Assembly: GCF_051020765.1 (NCBI RefSeq) | Contig: NW_027469530.1 | Coordinates: 44,617 to 108,616, forward strand | DNA length: 64,000 bases | Direction of reading: 5' to 3' | Origin: Lasioglossum baleicum | Lineage: Eukaryota; Arthropoda; Insecta; Hymenoptera; Halictidae | Part shown: piece by piece, positions 12,310 through 25,207 of the stretch | Layout: every line of letters starts with the position of its first letter | Position numbering within the stretch: position 1 is the first letter of the stretch | Notes under the pieces: generated by a model | What the model was told of the DNA's origin: nothing | Databases searched by the model: none | The model's input: only the letters and a program-made list of their open reading frames with translations | Made by a program: the position numbers and the translations under genes

Positions 12310-13751
12310 TCGACTAGCCTGCGGGATGCATCCTCTCGCACGTGTTTTTGCTCGACTAGCCTGCGGGATGCATCCTCTCGCACGTGTTTTTGCTCGACTA
12401 GCCTGCGGGATGCATCCTCTCGCACGTGTTTTTACTCGACTAGCCTGCAGGATGCATCCTCTCGCACGTGTTTTTACTCGACTAGCCTGCGGGATGCATC
12501 CTCTCGCACGTGTTTTTGCTCGACTAGCCATGCGCATCCCAAAAAACCTGCGCATGCGCATCCCACAAAACCTCGCACGTGTTTTTACTCGACTAGCCTG
12601 CGGGATGCATCCTCTCGCACGTGTTTTTGTTCGACTAGGCATGCGCATCCCAAAAAACCTGCGCATGCGCATCCCACAAAACCTGCGCATGCGCATCCCA
12701 CAAACCCTCGCACGTGTTTTTACTCGACTAGCCTGCGGGATGCATCCTCTCGCACGTGTTTTTGCTGGACTAGCCTGCGGGATGCATCCTCTCGCACGTG
12801 TTTTTGCTCGACTAGCCATGCGCATCCCAAAAAACCTGCGCATGCGCATCCCAAAAGACCTGCGCATGCGCATCCCACAAAACCTCGCACGTGTTTTTAC
12901 TCGACTAGCCTGCGGGATGCATCCTCTCGCACGTGTTTTTGCTCGACTAGCCTGCGGGATGCATCCTCTCGCACGTGTTTTTGCTCGACTAGCCATGCGC
13001 ATCCCAAAAAACCTGCGCATGCGCATCCCACAAAACCTGCGCATGCGCATCCCACAAAACCTCGCACGTGTTTTTTCTCGACTAGCCTGCGGGATGCATC
13101 CTCCCGCACGTGTTTTTGCTCGACTAGCCTGCGGGATGCATCCTCTCGCACGTGTTTTTGCTCGACTAGCCATGCGCATCCCAAAAAACCTGCGCATGCG
13201 CATCCCACAAAACCTCGCACGTGTTTTTACTCGACTAGCCTGCGGGTTGCATCCTCTCGCACGTGTTTTTACTCGACTAGCCTGCGGGATGCATCCTCTC
13301 GCACGTGTTTTTACTCGACTAGCCTGCGGGATGCATCCTCTCGCACGTGTTTTTGCTGGACTAGCCTGCGGGATGCATCCTCTCGCACGTGTTTTTGCTC
13401 GACTAGCCATGCGCATCCCAAAAAACCTGCGCATGCGCATCCCACTAAACCTGCGCATGCGCATCCCACAAAACCTCGCACGTGTTTTTACTCGACTAGC
13501 CTGCGGGATGCATCCTCTCGCACGTGTTTTTACTCGACTAGCCTGCGGGATGCATCCTCTCGCACGTGTTTTTACTCGACTAGCCTGCGGGATGCATCCT
13601 CTCGCACGTGTTTTTACTCGACTAGCCTGCGGGATGCATCCTCTCGCACGTGTTTTTGCTCGACTAGCCATGCGCATCCCAAAAAACCTGCGCATGCGCA
13701 TCCCACAAAACCTGCGCATGCGCATCCCACAAAACCTCGCACGTGTTTTTA
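12310..13751 (+). repeat. 3,421-bp higher-order repeat, round 1, block II
   Basis: Block II opens with the same GTTTTTATCG deletion as block I and carries the same core (AAAAGACC at 12853, CTAAAC at 13445). It then adds four A units and a composite before the next deletion at 13751. Its tail matches 9432-10330 at an offset of exactly 3,421 bp, so the higher-order unit is blocks I plus II and its phase extends left of 10331. Confidence 0.9.
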
Positions 13752-15619
13752 TCGACTAGCCTGCGGGATGCATCCTCTCGCACGTGTTTTTGCTCGACTA
13801 GCCTGCGGGATGCATCCTCTCGCACGTGTTTTTGCTCGACTAGCCTGCGGGATGCATCCTCTCGCACGTGTTTGTGCTCGACTAGCCTGCGGGATGCATC
13901 CTCTCGCACGTGTTTTTCCTCGACTAGCCTGCGGGATGCATCCTCTCGCACGTGTTTTTACTCGACTACCCTGCGGGATGCATCCTCTCGCACGTGTTTG
14001 TGCTCGACTAGCCTGCAGGATGCATCCTCTCGCACGTGTTTTTACTCGACTAGCCTGCGGGATGCATCCTCTCGCACGTGTTTTTGCTCGACTAGCCATG
14101 CGCATCCCAAAAAACCTGCGCATGCGCATCCCAAAAAACCTGCGCATGCGCATCCCACAAAACCTGCGCATGCGCATCCCACAAAACCTCGCACGTGTTT
14201 TTACTCGACTAGCCTGCGTGATGCATCCTCTCGCACGTGTTTTTCCTCGACTAGCCTGCGGGATGCATCCTCTCGCACGTGTTTTTACTCGACTACCCTG
14301 CGGGATGCATCCCCTCGCACGTGTTTTTGCTCGACTAGCCTGCGGGATGCATCCTCCCGCACGTGTTTTTACTCGACTACCCTGCGGGATGCATCCTCTC
14401 GCACGTGTTTTTACTCGACTAGCCTGCGGGATGCATCCTCTCGCACGTGTTATTACTCGACTAGCCTGCGGGATGCATCCTCTCGCACGTGTTTTTACTC
14501 GACTAGCCTGCAGGATGCATCCTCTCGCACGTGTTTTTACTCGACTAGCCTGCGGGATGCATCCTCTCGCACGTGTTTTTGCTCGACTAGCCATGCGCAT
14601 CCCAAAAAACCTGCGCATGCGCATCCCACAAAACCTGCGCATGCGCATCCCACAAAACCTCGCACGTGTTTTTACTCGACTAGCCTGCGGGATGCATCCT
14701 CTCGCACGTGTTTTTGTTCGACTAGGCATGCGCATCCCAAAAAACCTGCGCATGCGCATCCCACAAAACCTGCGCATGCGCATCCCACAAACCCTCGCAC
14801 GTGTTTTTACTCGACTAGCCTGCGGGATGCATCCTCTCGCACGTGTTTTTGCTGGACTAGCCTGCGGGATGCATCCTCTCGCACGTGTTTTTGCTCGACT
14901 AGCCATGCGCATCCCAAAAAACCTGCGCATGCGCATCCCAAAAGACCTGCGCATGCGCATCCCACAAAACCTCGCACGTGTTTTTACTCGACTAGCCTGC
15001 GGGATGCATCCTCTCGCACGTGTTTTTGCTCGACTAGCCTGCGGGATGCATCCTCTCGCACGTGTTTTTGCTCGACTAGCCATGCGCATCCCAAAAAACC
15101 TGCGCATGCGCATCCCACAAAACCTGCGCATGCGCATCCCACAAAACCTCGCACGTGTTTTTTCTCGACTAGCCTGCGGGATGCATCCTCCCGCACGTGT
15201 TTTTGCTCGACTAGCCTGCGGGATGCATCCTCTCGCACGTGTTTTTGCTCGACTAGCCATGCGCATCCCAAAAAACCTGCGCATGCGCATCCCACAAAAC
15301 CTCGCACGTGTTTTTACTCGACTAGCCTGCGGGTTGCATCCTCTCGCACGTGTTTTTACTCGACTAGCCTGCGGGATGCATCCTCTCGCACGTGTTTTTA
15401 CTCGACTAGCCTGCGGGATGCATCCTCTCGCACGTGTTTTTGCTGGACTAGCCTGCGGGATGCATCCTCTCGCACGTGTTTTTGCTCGACTAGCCATGCG
15501 CATCCCAAAAAACCTGCGCATGCGCATCCCACTAAACCTGCGCATGCGCATCCCACAAAACCTCGCACGTGTTTTTACTCGACTAGCCTGCGGGATGCAT
15601 CCTCTCGCACGTGTTTTTA
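13752..15619 (+). repeat. 3,421-bp higher-order repeat, round 2, block III
   Basis: Block III is the counterpart of block I at offset 3,421, falling to 3,310 after the 111-bp difference. Its fifth to seventh units differ from block I (GTTTTTCC, TACCC and a second GTTTGTGC unit), which suggests conversion from another array position rather than point mutation. The core marks reappear in order, with AAAAGACC at 14940. It ends with the deletion at 15619. Confidence 0.88.
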
Positions 15620-17221
15620 TCGACTAGCCTGCGGGATGCATCCTCTCGCACGTGTTTTTGCTCGACTAGCCTGCGGGATGCATCCTCTCGCACGTGTTTT
15701 TGCTCGACTAGCCTGCGGGATGCATCCTCTCGCACGTGTTTGTGCTCGACTAGCCTGCGGGATGCATCCTCTCGCACGTGTTTTTACTCGACTAGCCTGC
15801 GGGATGCGTCCTCTCGCACGTGTTTTTGCTCGACTAGTCTGCGGGATGCATCCTCTCGCACGTGTTTTTACTCGACTAGCCTGCAGGATGCATCCTCTCG
15901 CACGTGTTTTTACTCGACTAGCCTGCGGGATGCATCCTCTCGCACGTGTTTTTGCTCGACTAGCCATGCGCATCCCAAAAAACCTGCGCATGCGCATCCC
16001 ACAAAACCTGCGCATGCGCATCCCACAAAACCTCGCACGTGTTTTTACTCGACTAGCCTGCGGGATGCATCCTCTCGCACGTGTTTTTGTTCGACTAGGC
16101 ATGCGCATCCCAAAAAACCTGCGCATGCGCATCCCACAAAACCTGCGCATGCGCATCCCACAAACCCTCGCACGTGTTTTTACTCGACTAGCCTGCGGGA
16201 TGCATCCTCTCGCACGTGTTTTTGCTGGACTAGCCTGCGGGATGCATCCTCTCGCACGTGTTTTTGCTCGACTAGCCATGCGCATCCCAAAAAACCTGCG
16301 CATGCGCATCCCAAAAGACCTGCGCATGCGCATCCCACAAAACCTCGCACGTGTTTTTACTCGACTAGCCTGCGGGATGCATCCTCTCGCACGTGTTTTT
16401 GCTCGACTAGCCTGCGGGATGCATCCTCTCGCACGTGTTTTTGCTCGACTAGCCATGCGCATCCCAAAAAACCTGCGCATGCGCATCCCACAAAACCTGC
16501 GCATGCGCATCCCACAAAACCTCGCACGTGTTTTTTCTCGACTAGCCTGCGGGATGCATCCTCCCGCACGTGTTTTTGCTCGACTAGCCTGCGGGATGCA
16601 TCCTCTCGCACGTGTTTTTGCTCGACTAGCCATGCGCATCCCAAAAAACCTGCGCATGCGCATCCCACAAAACCTCGCACGTGTTTTTACTCGACTAGCC
16701 TGCGGGTTGCATCCTCTCGCACGTGTTTTTACTCGACTAGCCTGCGGGATGCATCCTCTCGCACGTGTTTTTACTCGACTAGCCTGCGGGATGCATCCTC
16801 TCGCACGTGTTTTTGCTGGACTAGCCTGCGGGATGCATCCTCTCGCACGTGTTTTTGCTCGACTAGCCATGCGCATCCCAAAAAACCTGCGCATGCGCAT
16901 CCCACTAAACCTGCGCATGCGCATCCCACAAAACCTCGCACGTGTTTTTACTCGACTAGCCTGCGGGATGCATCCTCTCGCACGTGTTTTTACTCGACTA
17001 GCCTGCGGGATGCATCCTCTCGCACGTGTTTTTACTCGACTAGCCTGCGGGATGCATCCTCTCGCACGTGTTTTTACTCGACTAGCCTGCGGGATGCATC
17101 CTCTCGCACGTGTTTTTGCTCGACTAGCCATGCGCATCCCAAAAAACCTGCGCATGCGCATCCCACAAAACCTGCGCATGCGCATCCCACAAAACCTGCG
17201 CATGCGCATCCCACAAAACCT
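15620..17221 (+). repeat. 3,421-bp higher-order repeat, round 2, block IV
   Basis: Block IV is the counterpart of block II with three extra A units near its start and one more B unit (AAAAGACC at 16313, 3,460 bp from block II). Its closing composite has four B units and is not followed by the GTTTTTATCG deletion, so the deletion-marked series stops here. From this point no frame-changing indel occurs for 18 kb. Confidence 0.88.
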
Positions 17222-17356
17222 CGCACGTGTTTTTACTCGACTAGCCTGCGGGATGCATCCTCTCGCACGTGTTTTTGTTCGACTAGGCATGCGCATCCCA
17301 AAAAACCTGCGCATGCGCATCCCACAAAACCTGCGCATGCGCATCCCACAAACCCT
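17222..17356 (+). repeat. Extra copy of the GTTCG / CACAAACCC segment
   Basis: One A unit with GTTTTTGTTCGACTAGG and a three-unit B block ending CACAAACCC repeat a segment otherwise found at the centre of blocks I to IV (near 11400, 12625, 14712 and 16085). It is detached here from the rest of the core. It looks like the breakpoint between the 3.4-kb series and the arrays to the right. Confidence 0.85.
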
Positions 17357-17887
17357 CGCACGTGTTTTTACTCGACTAGCCTGCGGGATGCATCCTCTCG
17401 CACGTGTTTTTACTCGACTAGCCTGCGGGATGCATCCTCTCGCACGTGTTTTTACTCGACTAGCCTGCGGGATGCATCCTCTCGCACGTGTTTTTGCTCG
17501 ACTAGCCTGCGGGATGCATCCTCTCGCACGTGTTTGTGCTCGACTAGCCTGCGGGATGCATCCTCTCGCACGTGTTTTTACTCGACTAGCCTGCGGGATG
17601 CATCCTCTCGCACGTGTTTTTGCTCGACTAGCCTGCGGGATGCATCCTCTCGCACGTGTTTTTGCTCGACTAGCCTGCGGGATGCATCCTCTCGCACGTG
17701 TTTTTACTCGACTAGCCTTCAGGATGCATCCTCTCGCACGTGTTTTTACTCGACTAGCCTGCGGGATGCATCCTCTCGCACGTGTTTTTACTCGACTAGC
17801 CTGCGGGATGCATCCTCTCGCACGTGTTTTTGCTCGACTAGCCATGCGCATCCCAAAAAACCTGCGCATGCGCATCCCACAAAACCT
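17357..17887 (+). repeat. 531-bp tandem duplication, copy 1
   Basis: Eleven A units and one two-unit composite make 531 bp. The order of post-T5 variants is a recurring motif of the right part of the window (A, A, G, GTGC, A, G, G, A). The CCTTCAGG unit (17716) and the GTTTGTGC unit (17531) recur 531 bp later. Confidence 0.92.
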
Positions 17888-18460
17888 CGCACGTGTTTTT
17901 ACTCGACTAGCCTGCGGGATGCATCCTCTCGCACGTGTTTTTACTCGACTAGCCTGCGGGATGCATCCTCTCGCACGTGTTTTTGCTCGACTAGCCTGCG
18001 GGATGCATCCTCTCGCACGTGTTTTTGCTCGACTAGCCTGCGGGATGCATCCTCTCGCACGTGTTTGTGCTCGACTAGCCTGCGGGATGCATCCTCTCGC
18101 ACGTGTTTTTACTCGACTAGCCTGCGGGATGCATCCTCTCGCACGTGTTTTTGCTCGACTAGCCTGCGGGATGCATCCTCTCGCACGTGTTTTTGCTCGA
18201 CTAGCCTGCGGGATGCATCCTCTCGCACGTGTTTTTACTCGACTAGCCTTCAGGATGCATCCTCTCGCACGTGTTTTTACTCGACTAGCCTGCAGGATGC
18301 ATCCTCTCGCACGTGTTTTTACTCGACTAGCCTGCGGGATGCATCCTCTCGCACGTGTTTTTACTCGACTAGCCTGCGGGATGCATCCTCTCGCACGTGT
18401 TTTTGCTCGACTAGCCATGCGCATCCCAAAAAACCTGCGCATGCGCATCCCACAAAACCT
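17888..18460 (+). repeat. 531-bp tandem duplication, copy 2 (573 bp)
   Basis: It repeats the preceding segment with one extra 42-bp unit, a TGCAGG unit placed just after the CCTTCAGG unit. The GTTTGTGC mark lies at 18062 and CCTTCAGG at 18247. The extra unit shows that whole A units are gained or lost independently of the larger duplication. Confidence 0.92.
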
Positions 18461-20530
18461 CGCACGTGTTTTTACTCGACTAGCCTGCGGGATGCATCCT
18501 CTCGCACGTGTTTTTACTCGACTAGCCTGCGGGATGCATCCTCTCGCACGTGTTTTTACTCGACTAGCCTGCGGGATGCATCCTCTCGCACGTGTTTTTA
18601 CTCTACTAGCCTGCGGGATGCATCCTCTCGCACGTGTTTTTACTCGACTAGCCTGCGGGATGCATCCTCTCGCACGTGTTTTTGCTCGACTAGCCATGCG
18701 CATCCCAAAAAACCTGCGCATGCGCATCCCACAAAACCTGCGCATGCGCATCCCACAAAACCTCGCACGTGTTTTTACTCGACTAGCCTGCGGGATGCAT
18801 CCTCTCACACGTGTTTTTGCTCGACTAGCCTGCGGGATGCATCCTCTCGCACGTGTTTTTACTCGACTAGCCTGCAGGATGCATCCTCTCGCACGTGTTT
18901 TTACTCGACTAGCCTGCGGGATGCATCCTCTCGCACGTGTTTTTACTCGACTACCCTGCGGGATGCATCCTCTCGCACGTGTTTTTGCTCGACTAGCCAT
19001 GCGCATCCCAAAAAACCTGCGCATGCGCATCCCACAAAACCTCGCACGTGTTTTTACTCGACTAGCCTGCGGGATGCATCCTCTCGCACGTGTTTTTACT
19101 CGACTAGCCTGCGGGATGCATCCTCTCGCACGTGTTTTTACTCGACTACCCTGCGGGATGCATCCTCTCGCACGTGTTTTTGCTCGACTAGCCATGCGCA
19201 TCCCACAAAACCTGCGCATGCGCATCCCACAAAACCTGCGCATGCGCATCCCACAAAACCTCGCACGTGTTTTTACTCGACTAGCCTGCGGGATGCATCC
19301 TCTCGCACGTGTTTTTACTCGACTAGCCTGCAGGATGCATCCTCTCGCACGTGTTTTTACTCGACTAGCCTGCGGGATGCATCCTCTCGCACGTGTTTTT
19401 ACTCGACTAGCCTGCGTGATGCATCCTCTCGCACGTGTTTTTGCTGGACTAGCCTGCGGGATGCATCCTCTCGCAAGTGTTTTTGCTCGACTAGGCATGC
19501 GCATCCCAAAAAACCTGCGCATGCGCATCCCAAAAAACCTGCGCATGCGCATCCCACAAAACCTGCGCATGCGCATCCCACAAAACCTCGCACGTGTTTT
19601 TACTCGACTAGCCTGCGGGATGCATCCTCTCGCACGTGTTTTTACTCGACTAGCCTGCGGGATGCATCCTCTCGCACGTGTTTTTACTCGACTAGCCTGC
19701 GGGATGCATCCTCTCGCACGTGTTTTTACTCGACTAGCCTGCGTGATGCATCCTCTCGCACGTGTTTTTGCTGGACTAGCCTGCGGGATGCATCCTCTCG
19801 CACGTGTTTTTGCTCGACTAGGCATGCGCATCCCAAAAAACCTGCGCATGCGCATCCCAAAAAACCTGCGCATGCGCATCCCACAAAACCTGCGCATGCG
19901 CATCCCACAAAACCTCGCACGTGTTTTTACTCGTCTAGCCTGCGGGATGCATCCTCTCGCACGTGTTTTTACTCGACTAGCCTGCTGGATGCATCCTCTC
20001 GCACGTGTTTTTGCTCGACTAGCCATGCGCATCCCAAAAAACCTGCGCATGCGCATCCCACAAAACCTGCGCATGCGCATCCCACAAAACCTCGCACGTG
20101 TTTTTACTCGACTAGCCTGCGGGATGCATCCTCTCGCACGTGTTTTTATTCGACTAGCCTGCGGGATGCATCCTCTCGCACGTGTTTTTACTCGACTAGC
20201 CTGCGGGATGCATCCTCTCGCACGTGTTTTTGCTCGACTAGCCATGCGCATCCCAAAAAACCTGCGCATGCGCATCCCACAAAACCTGCGCATGCGCATC
20301 CCACAAAACCTCGCACGTGTTTTTACTCGACTAGCCTGCGGGATGCATCCTCTCGCACGTGTTTTTACTCGACTAGCCTGCGGGATGCATCCTCTCGCAC
20401 GTGTTTTTACTCGACTACCCTGCGGGATGCATCCTCTCGCACGTGTTTTTGCTCGACTAGCCATGCGCATCCCAAAAAACCTGCGCATGCGCATCCCACA
20501 AAACCTGCGCATGCGCATCCCACAAAACCT
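18461..20530 (+). repeat. Mixed segment with 327-bp sub-repeats
   Basis: Composites with G at the junction (CTAGGCATG), preceded by a GCTGGAC unit and a GCGTGATGC unit, recur at 327 bp (a 117-bp composite plus five A units) near 19399 and 19726, and again inside the 4,677-bp unit 1,269 bp further on. A CAAGTG version of the hexamer at 19474 alternates with normal CACGTG at matching positions of sister copies, a sign of conversion between them. The TCGTCTAG unit at 19930 and the TGCTGG unit near 19985 first appear here. Confidence 0.82.
19194..19261 (+). repeat. B block of three CACAAAA-type units, no A6 unit
   Basis: Three 24-bp units all carry CCCACAAAACC, so the usual leading A6 unit is missing or has been converted (one A-to-C change would do it). 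This and 5752-5795 are the only two blocks I found without a leading A6 unit. It sits in the mixed segment before the 4,677-bp duplication. Confidence 0.9.
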
Positions 20531-23500
20531 CGCACGTGTTTTTACTCGACTAGCCTGCGGGATGCATCCTCTCGCACGTGTTTTTACTCGACTAGCCTGC
20601 AGGATGCATCCTCTCGCACGTGTTTTTACTCGACTAGCCTGCGGGATGCATCCTCTCGCACGTGTTTTTACTCGACTAGCCTGCGTGATGCATCCTCTCG
20701 CACGTGTTTTTGCTGGACTAGCCTGCGGGATGCATCCTCTCGCACGTGTTTTTGCTCGACTAGGCATGCGCATCCCAAAAAACCTGCGCATGCGCATCCC
20801 AAAAAACCTGCGCATGCGCATCCCACAAAACCTGCGCATGCGCATCCCACAAAACCTCGCACGTGTTTTTACTCGACTAGCCTGCGGGATGCATCCTCTC
20901 GCACGTGTTTTTACTCGACTAGCCTGCAGGATGCATCCTCTCGCACGTGTTTTTACTCGACTAGCCTGCGGGATGCATCCTCTCGCACGTGTTTTTACTC
21001 GACTAGCCTGCGTGATGCATCCTCTCGCACGTGTTTTTGCTGGACTAGCCTGCGGGATGCATCCTCTCGCAAGTGTTTTTGCTCGACTAGGCATGCGCAT
21101 CCCAAAAAACCTGCGCATGCGCATCCCAAAAAACCTGCGCATGCGCATCCCACAAAACCTGCGCATGCGCATCCCACAAAACCTCGCACGTGTTTTTACT
21201 CGTCTAGCCTGCGGGATGCATCCTCTCGCACGTGTTTTTACTCGACTAGCCTGCTGGATGCATCCTCTCGCACGTGTTTTTGCTCGACTAGCCATGCGCA
21301 TCCCAAAAAACCTGCGCATGCGCATCCCACAAAACCTGCGCATGCGCATCCCACAAAACCTCGCACGTGTTTTTACTCGACTAGCCTGCGGGATGCATCC
21401 TCTCGCACGTGTTTTTATTCGACTAGCCTGCGGGATGCATCCTCTCGCACGTGTTTTTACTCGACTAGCCTGCAGGATGCATCCTCTCGCACGTGTTTTT
21501 ACTCGACTAGCCTGCGGGATGCATCCTCTCGCACGTGTTTTTACTCGACTAGCCTGCGTGATGCATCCTCTCGCACGTGTTTTTGCTGGACTAGCCTGCG
21601 GGATGCATCCTCTCGCACGTGTTTTTGCTCGACTAGGCATGCGCATCCCAAAAAACCTGCGCATGCGCATCCCACAAAACCTGCGCATGCGCATCCCACA
21701 AAACCTCGCACGTGTTTTTACTCGTCTAGCCTGCGGGATGCATCCTCTCGCACGTGTTTTTACTCGACTAGCCTGCTGGATGCATCCTCTCGCACGTGTT
21801 TTTGCTCGACTAGCCATGCGCATCCCAAAAAACCTGCGCATGCGCATCCCACAAAACCTGCGCATGCGCATCCCACAAAACCTCGCACGTGTTTTTACTC
21901 GACTAGCCTGCGGGATGCATCCTCTCGCACGTGTTTTTGCTCGACTAGCCTGCGGGATGCATCCTCTCGCACGTGTTTGTGCTCGACTAGCCTGCGGGAT
22001 GCATCCTCTCGCACGTGTTTTTACTCGACTAGCCTGCGGGATGCATCCTCTCGCACGTGTTTTTGCTCGACTAGCCTGCGGGATGCATCCACTCGCACGT
22101 GTTTTTGCTCGAGTAGCCTGCGGGATGCATCCTCTCGCACGTGTTTTTACTCGACTAGCCTGCAGGATGCATCCTCTCGCACGTGTTTTTACTCGACTAG
22201 CCTGCGGGATGCATCCTCTCGCACGTGTTTTTACTCGACTACCCTGCGGGATGCATCCTCTCGCACGTGTTTTTGCTCGACTAGCCATGCGCATCCCAAA
22301 AAACCTGCGCATGCGCATCCCACAAAACCTCGCACGTGTTTTTACTCGACTAGCCTGCGGGATGCATCCTCTCGCACGTGTTTTTACTCGACTAGCCTGC
22401 GGGATGCATCCTCTCGCACGTGTTTTTACTCGACTAGCCTGCGGGATGCATCCTCTCGCACGTGTTTTTACTCGACTAGCCTGCGGGATGCATCCTCTCG
22501 CACGTGTTTTTACTCGACTAGCCTGCGGGATGCATCCTCTCGCACGTGTTTTTGCTCGACTAGCCTGCGGGATGCATCCTCTCGCACGTGTTTTTGCTCG
22601 ACTAGCCTGCGAGATGCATCCTCTCGCACGTGTTTGTGGTCGACTAGCCTGCGGGATGCATCCTCTCGCACGTGTTTTTGCTCGACTAGCCTGCGGGATG
22701 TATCCTCTCGCACGTGTTTTTGCTCGACTAGCCTGCGGGATGCATCCTCTCGCACGTGTTTTTACTCGACTAGCCTGCAGGATGCATCCTCTCGCACGTG
22801 TTTTTACTCGACTAGCTTGCGGGATGCATCCTCTCCCACGTGTTTTTACTCGACTACCCTGCGGGATGCATCCTCTCGCACGTGTTTTTGCTCGACTAGC
22901 CATGCGCATCCCAAAAAACCTGCGCATGCGCATCCCACAAAACCTCGCACGTGTTTTTACTCGACTAGCCTGCGGGATGCATCCTCTCGCACGTGTTTTT
23001 ACTCGACTACCCTGCGGGATGCATCCTCTCGCACGTGTTTTTGCTCGACTTGCCATGCGCATCCCAAAAAACCTGCGCATGCGCATCCCACAAAACCTGC
23101 GCATGCGCATCCCACAAAACCTCGCACGTGTTTTTACTCGACTAGCCTGCGGGATGCATCCTCTCGCACGTGTTTTTACTCGACTAGCCTGCAGGATGCA
23201 TCCTCTCGCACGTGTTTTTAATCGACTAGCCTGCGGGATGCATCCTCTCGCACGTGTTTTTGCTCGACTAGCCTGCGGGATGCATCCTCTCGCACGTGTT
23301 TTTGCTCGACTAGCCTGCGGGATGCATCCTCTCGCACGTGTTTGTGCTCGACTAGCCTGCGGGATGCATCCTCTCGCACGTGTTTTTACTCGACTAGCCT
23401 GCGGGATGCATCCTCTCGCACGTGTTTTTGCTCGACTAGCCTGCGGGATGCATCCTATCGCACGTGTTTTTGCTCGACTAGCCTGCGGGATGCATCCTCT

Positions 23501-25207
23501 CGCACGTGTTTTTACTCGACTAGCCTGCAGGATGCATCCTCTCGCACGTGTTTTTACTCGACTAGCCTGCGGGATGCATCCTCTCGCACGTGTTTTTACT
23601 CGACTACCCTGCGGGATGCATCCTCTCGCACGTGTTTTTGCTCGACTAGCCATGCGCATCCCAAAAAACCTGCGCATGCGCATCCCACAAAACCTGCGCA
23701 TGCGCATCCCACAAAACCTCGCACGTGTTTTTACTCGACTAGCCTGCGGGATGCATCCTCTCGCACGTGTTTTTACTCGACTAGCCTGCGGGATGCATCC
23801 TCTCGCACGTGTTTTTACTCGACTAGACTGCGGGATGCATCCTCTCGCACGTGTTTGTGCTCGACTAGCCTGCGGGATGCATCCTCTCGCACGTGTTTTT
23901 ACTCGACTAGCCTGCGGGATGCATCCTCTCGCACGTGTTTCTGCTCGACTAGCCTGCGGGATGCATCCTCTCGCACGTGTTTTTACTCGACTACCCTGCG
24001 GGATGCATCCTCTCGCGCGTGTTTTTGCTCGACTAGCCATGCGCATCCCAAAAAACCTGCGCATGCGCATCCCACAAAACCTGCGCATGCGCATCCCACA
24101 AAACCTCGCACGTGTTTTTACTCGACTAGCCTGCGGGATGCATCCTCTCGCACGTGTTTTTACTCGACTAGCCTGCAGGATGCATCCTCTCGCACGTGTT
24201 TTTACTCGACTAGCCTGCGGGATGCATCCTCTCGCACGTGTTTTTACTCGACTAGCCTGCAGGATGCATCCTCTCGCACGTGTTTTTAATCGACTAGCCT
24301 GCGGGATGCATCCTCTCGCACGTGTTTTTACTCGACTAGCCTGCGGGATGCATCCTCTCGCACGTGTTTTTGCTGGACTAGCCTGCGGGATGCATCCTCT
24401 CGCACGTGTTTTTGCTCGACTAGGCATGCGCATCTCAAAAAACCTGCGCATGCGCATCCCACAAAACCTGCGCATGCGCATACCACAAAACCTCGCACGT
24501 GTTTTTACTCGACTAGCCTGCGGGATGCATCCTCTCGCACGTGTTTTTGCTCGACTAGCCTGCGGGATGCATCCTCTCGCACGTGTTTGTGCTCGACTAG
24601 CCTGCGGGATGCATCCTCTCGCACGTGTTTGTGCTCGACTAGCCTGCGGGATGCATCCTCTCGCACGTGTTTTTACTCGACTAGCCTGCGGGATGCATCC
24701 TCTCGCACGTGTTTTTACTCGACTATCCTGCAGGATGCATCCTCTCGCACGTGTTTTTAATCGACTAGCCTGCGGGATGCATCCTCTCGCACGTGTTTTT
24801 ACTCGACTAGCCTGCGGGATGCATCCTCTCGCACGTGTTTTTGCTGGACTAGCCTGCGGGATGCATCCTCTCGCACGTGTTTTTGCTCGACTAGGCATGC
24901 GCATCCCAAAAAACCTGCGCATGCGCATCCCACAAAACCTGCGCATGCGCATCCCACAAAACCTCGCACGTGTTTTTACTCGACTAGCCTGCGGGATGCA
25001 TCCTCTCGCACGTGTTTTTGCTCGACTAGCCTGCGGGATGCATCCTCTCGCACGTGTTTTTGCTCGACTAGCCTGCGGGATGCATCCTCTCGCACGTGTT
25101 TTTGCTCGACTAGGCATGCGCATCCCAAAAAACCTGCGCATGCGCATCCCAAAAAACCTGCGCATGCGCATCCCACAAAACCTGCGCATGCGCATCCCAC
25201 AAAACCT
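20531..25207 (+). repeat. 4,677-bp tandem duplication, copy 1
   Basis: The segment from the end of one B block to the end of another is repeated immediately downstream. Marks at exactly 4,677 bp spacing include TCGTCTAG, TGCTGG, GTTTTTATTCG, CCACTCG with GAGTAG, GTTTGTGGTCG, CTCTCCCACG, GTTTCTGC, the rare GACTATCC unit and CATACCACAAAAC. Substitutions I saw between the copies are at 20745/25422, 20928/25605, 21072/25749 and a CTCTCG/CTCCCG difference near 28050. That is a divergence of about 0.1% by eye. The first GTTTTTAATCG unit of the window lies near its middle (23219). Confidence 0.93.

Noticed and set aside
13743..15635. Frame start at the GTG next to the 13751 deletion
   Set aside because: It is a non-ATG start created by a 1-nt deletion in a repeat; the first in-frame ATG appears only after the next deletion at 15619.
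10331..17221. A uniform 3.4-kb higher-order repeat across the whole window
   Set aside because: The 3,421-bp offset holds only for about 9.4-17.2 kb; other zones have offsets of 1,197, 2,178, 2,970, 2,981 and 4,677 bp.
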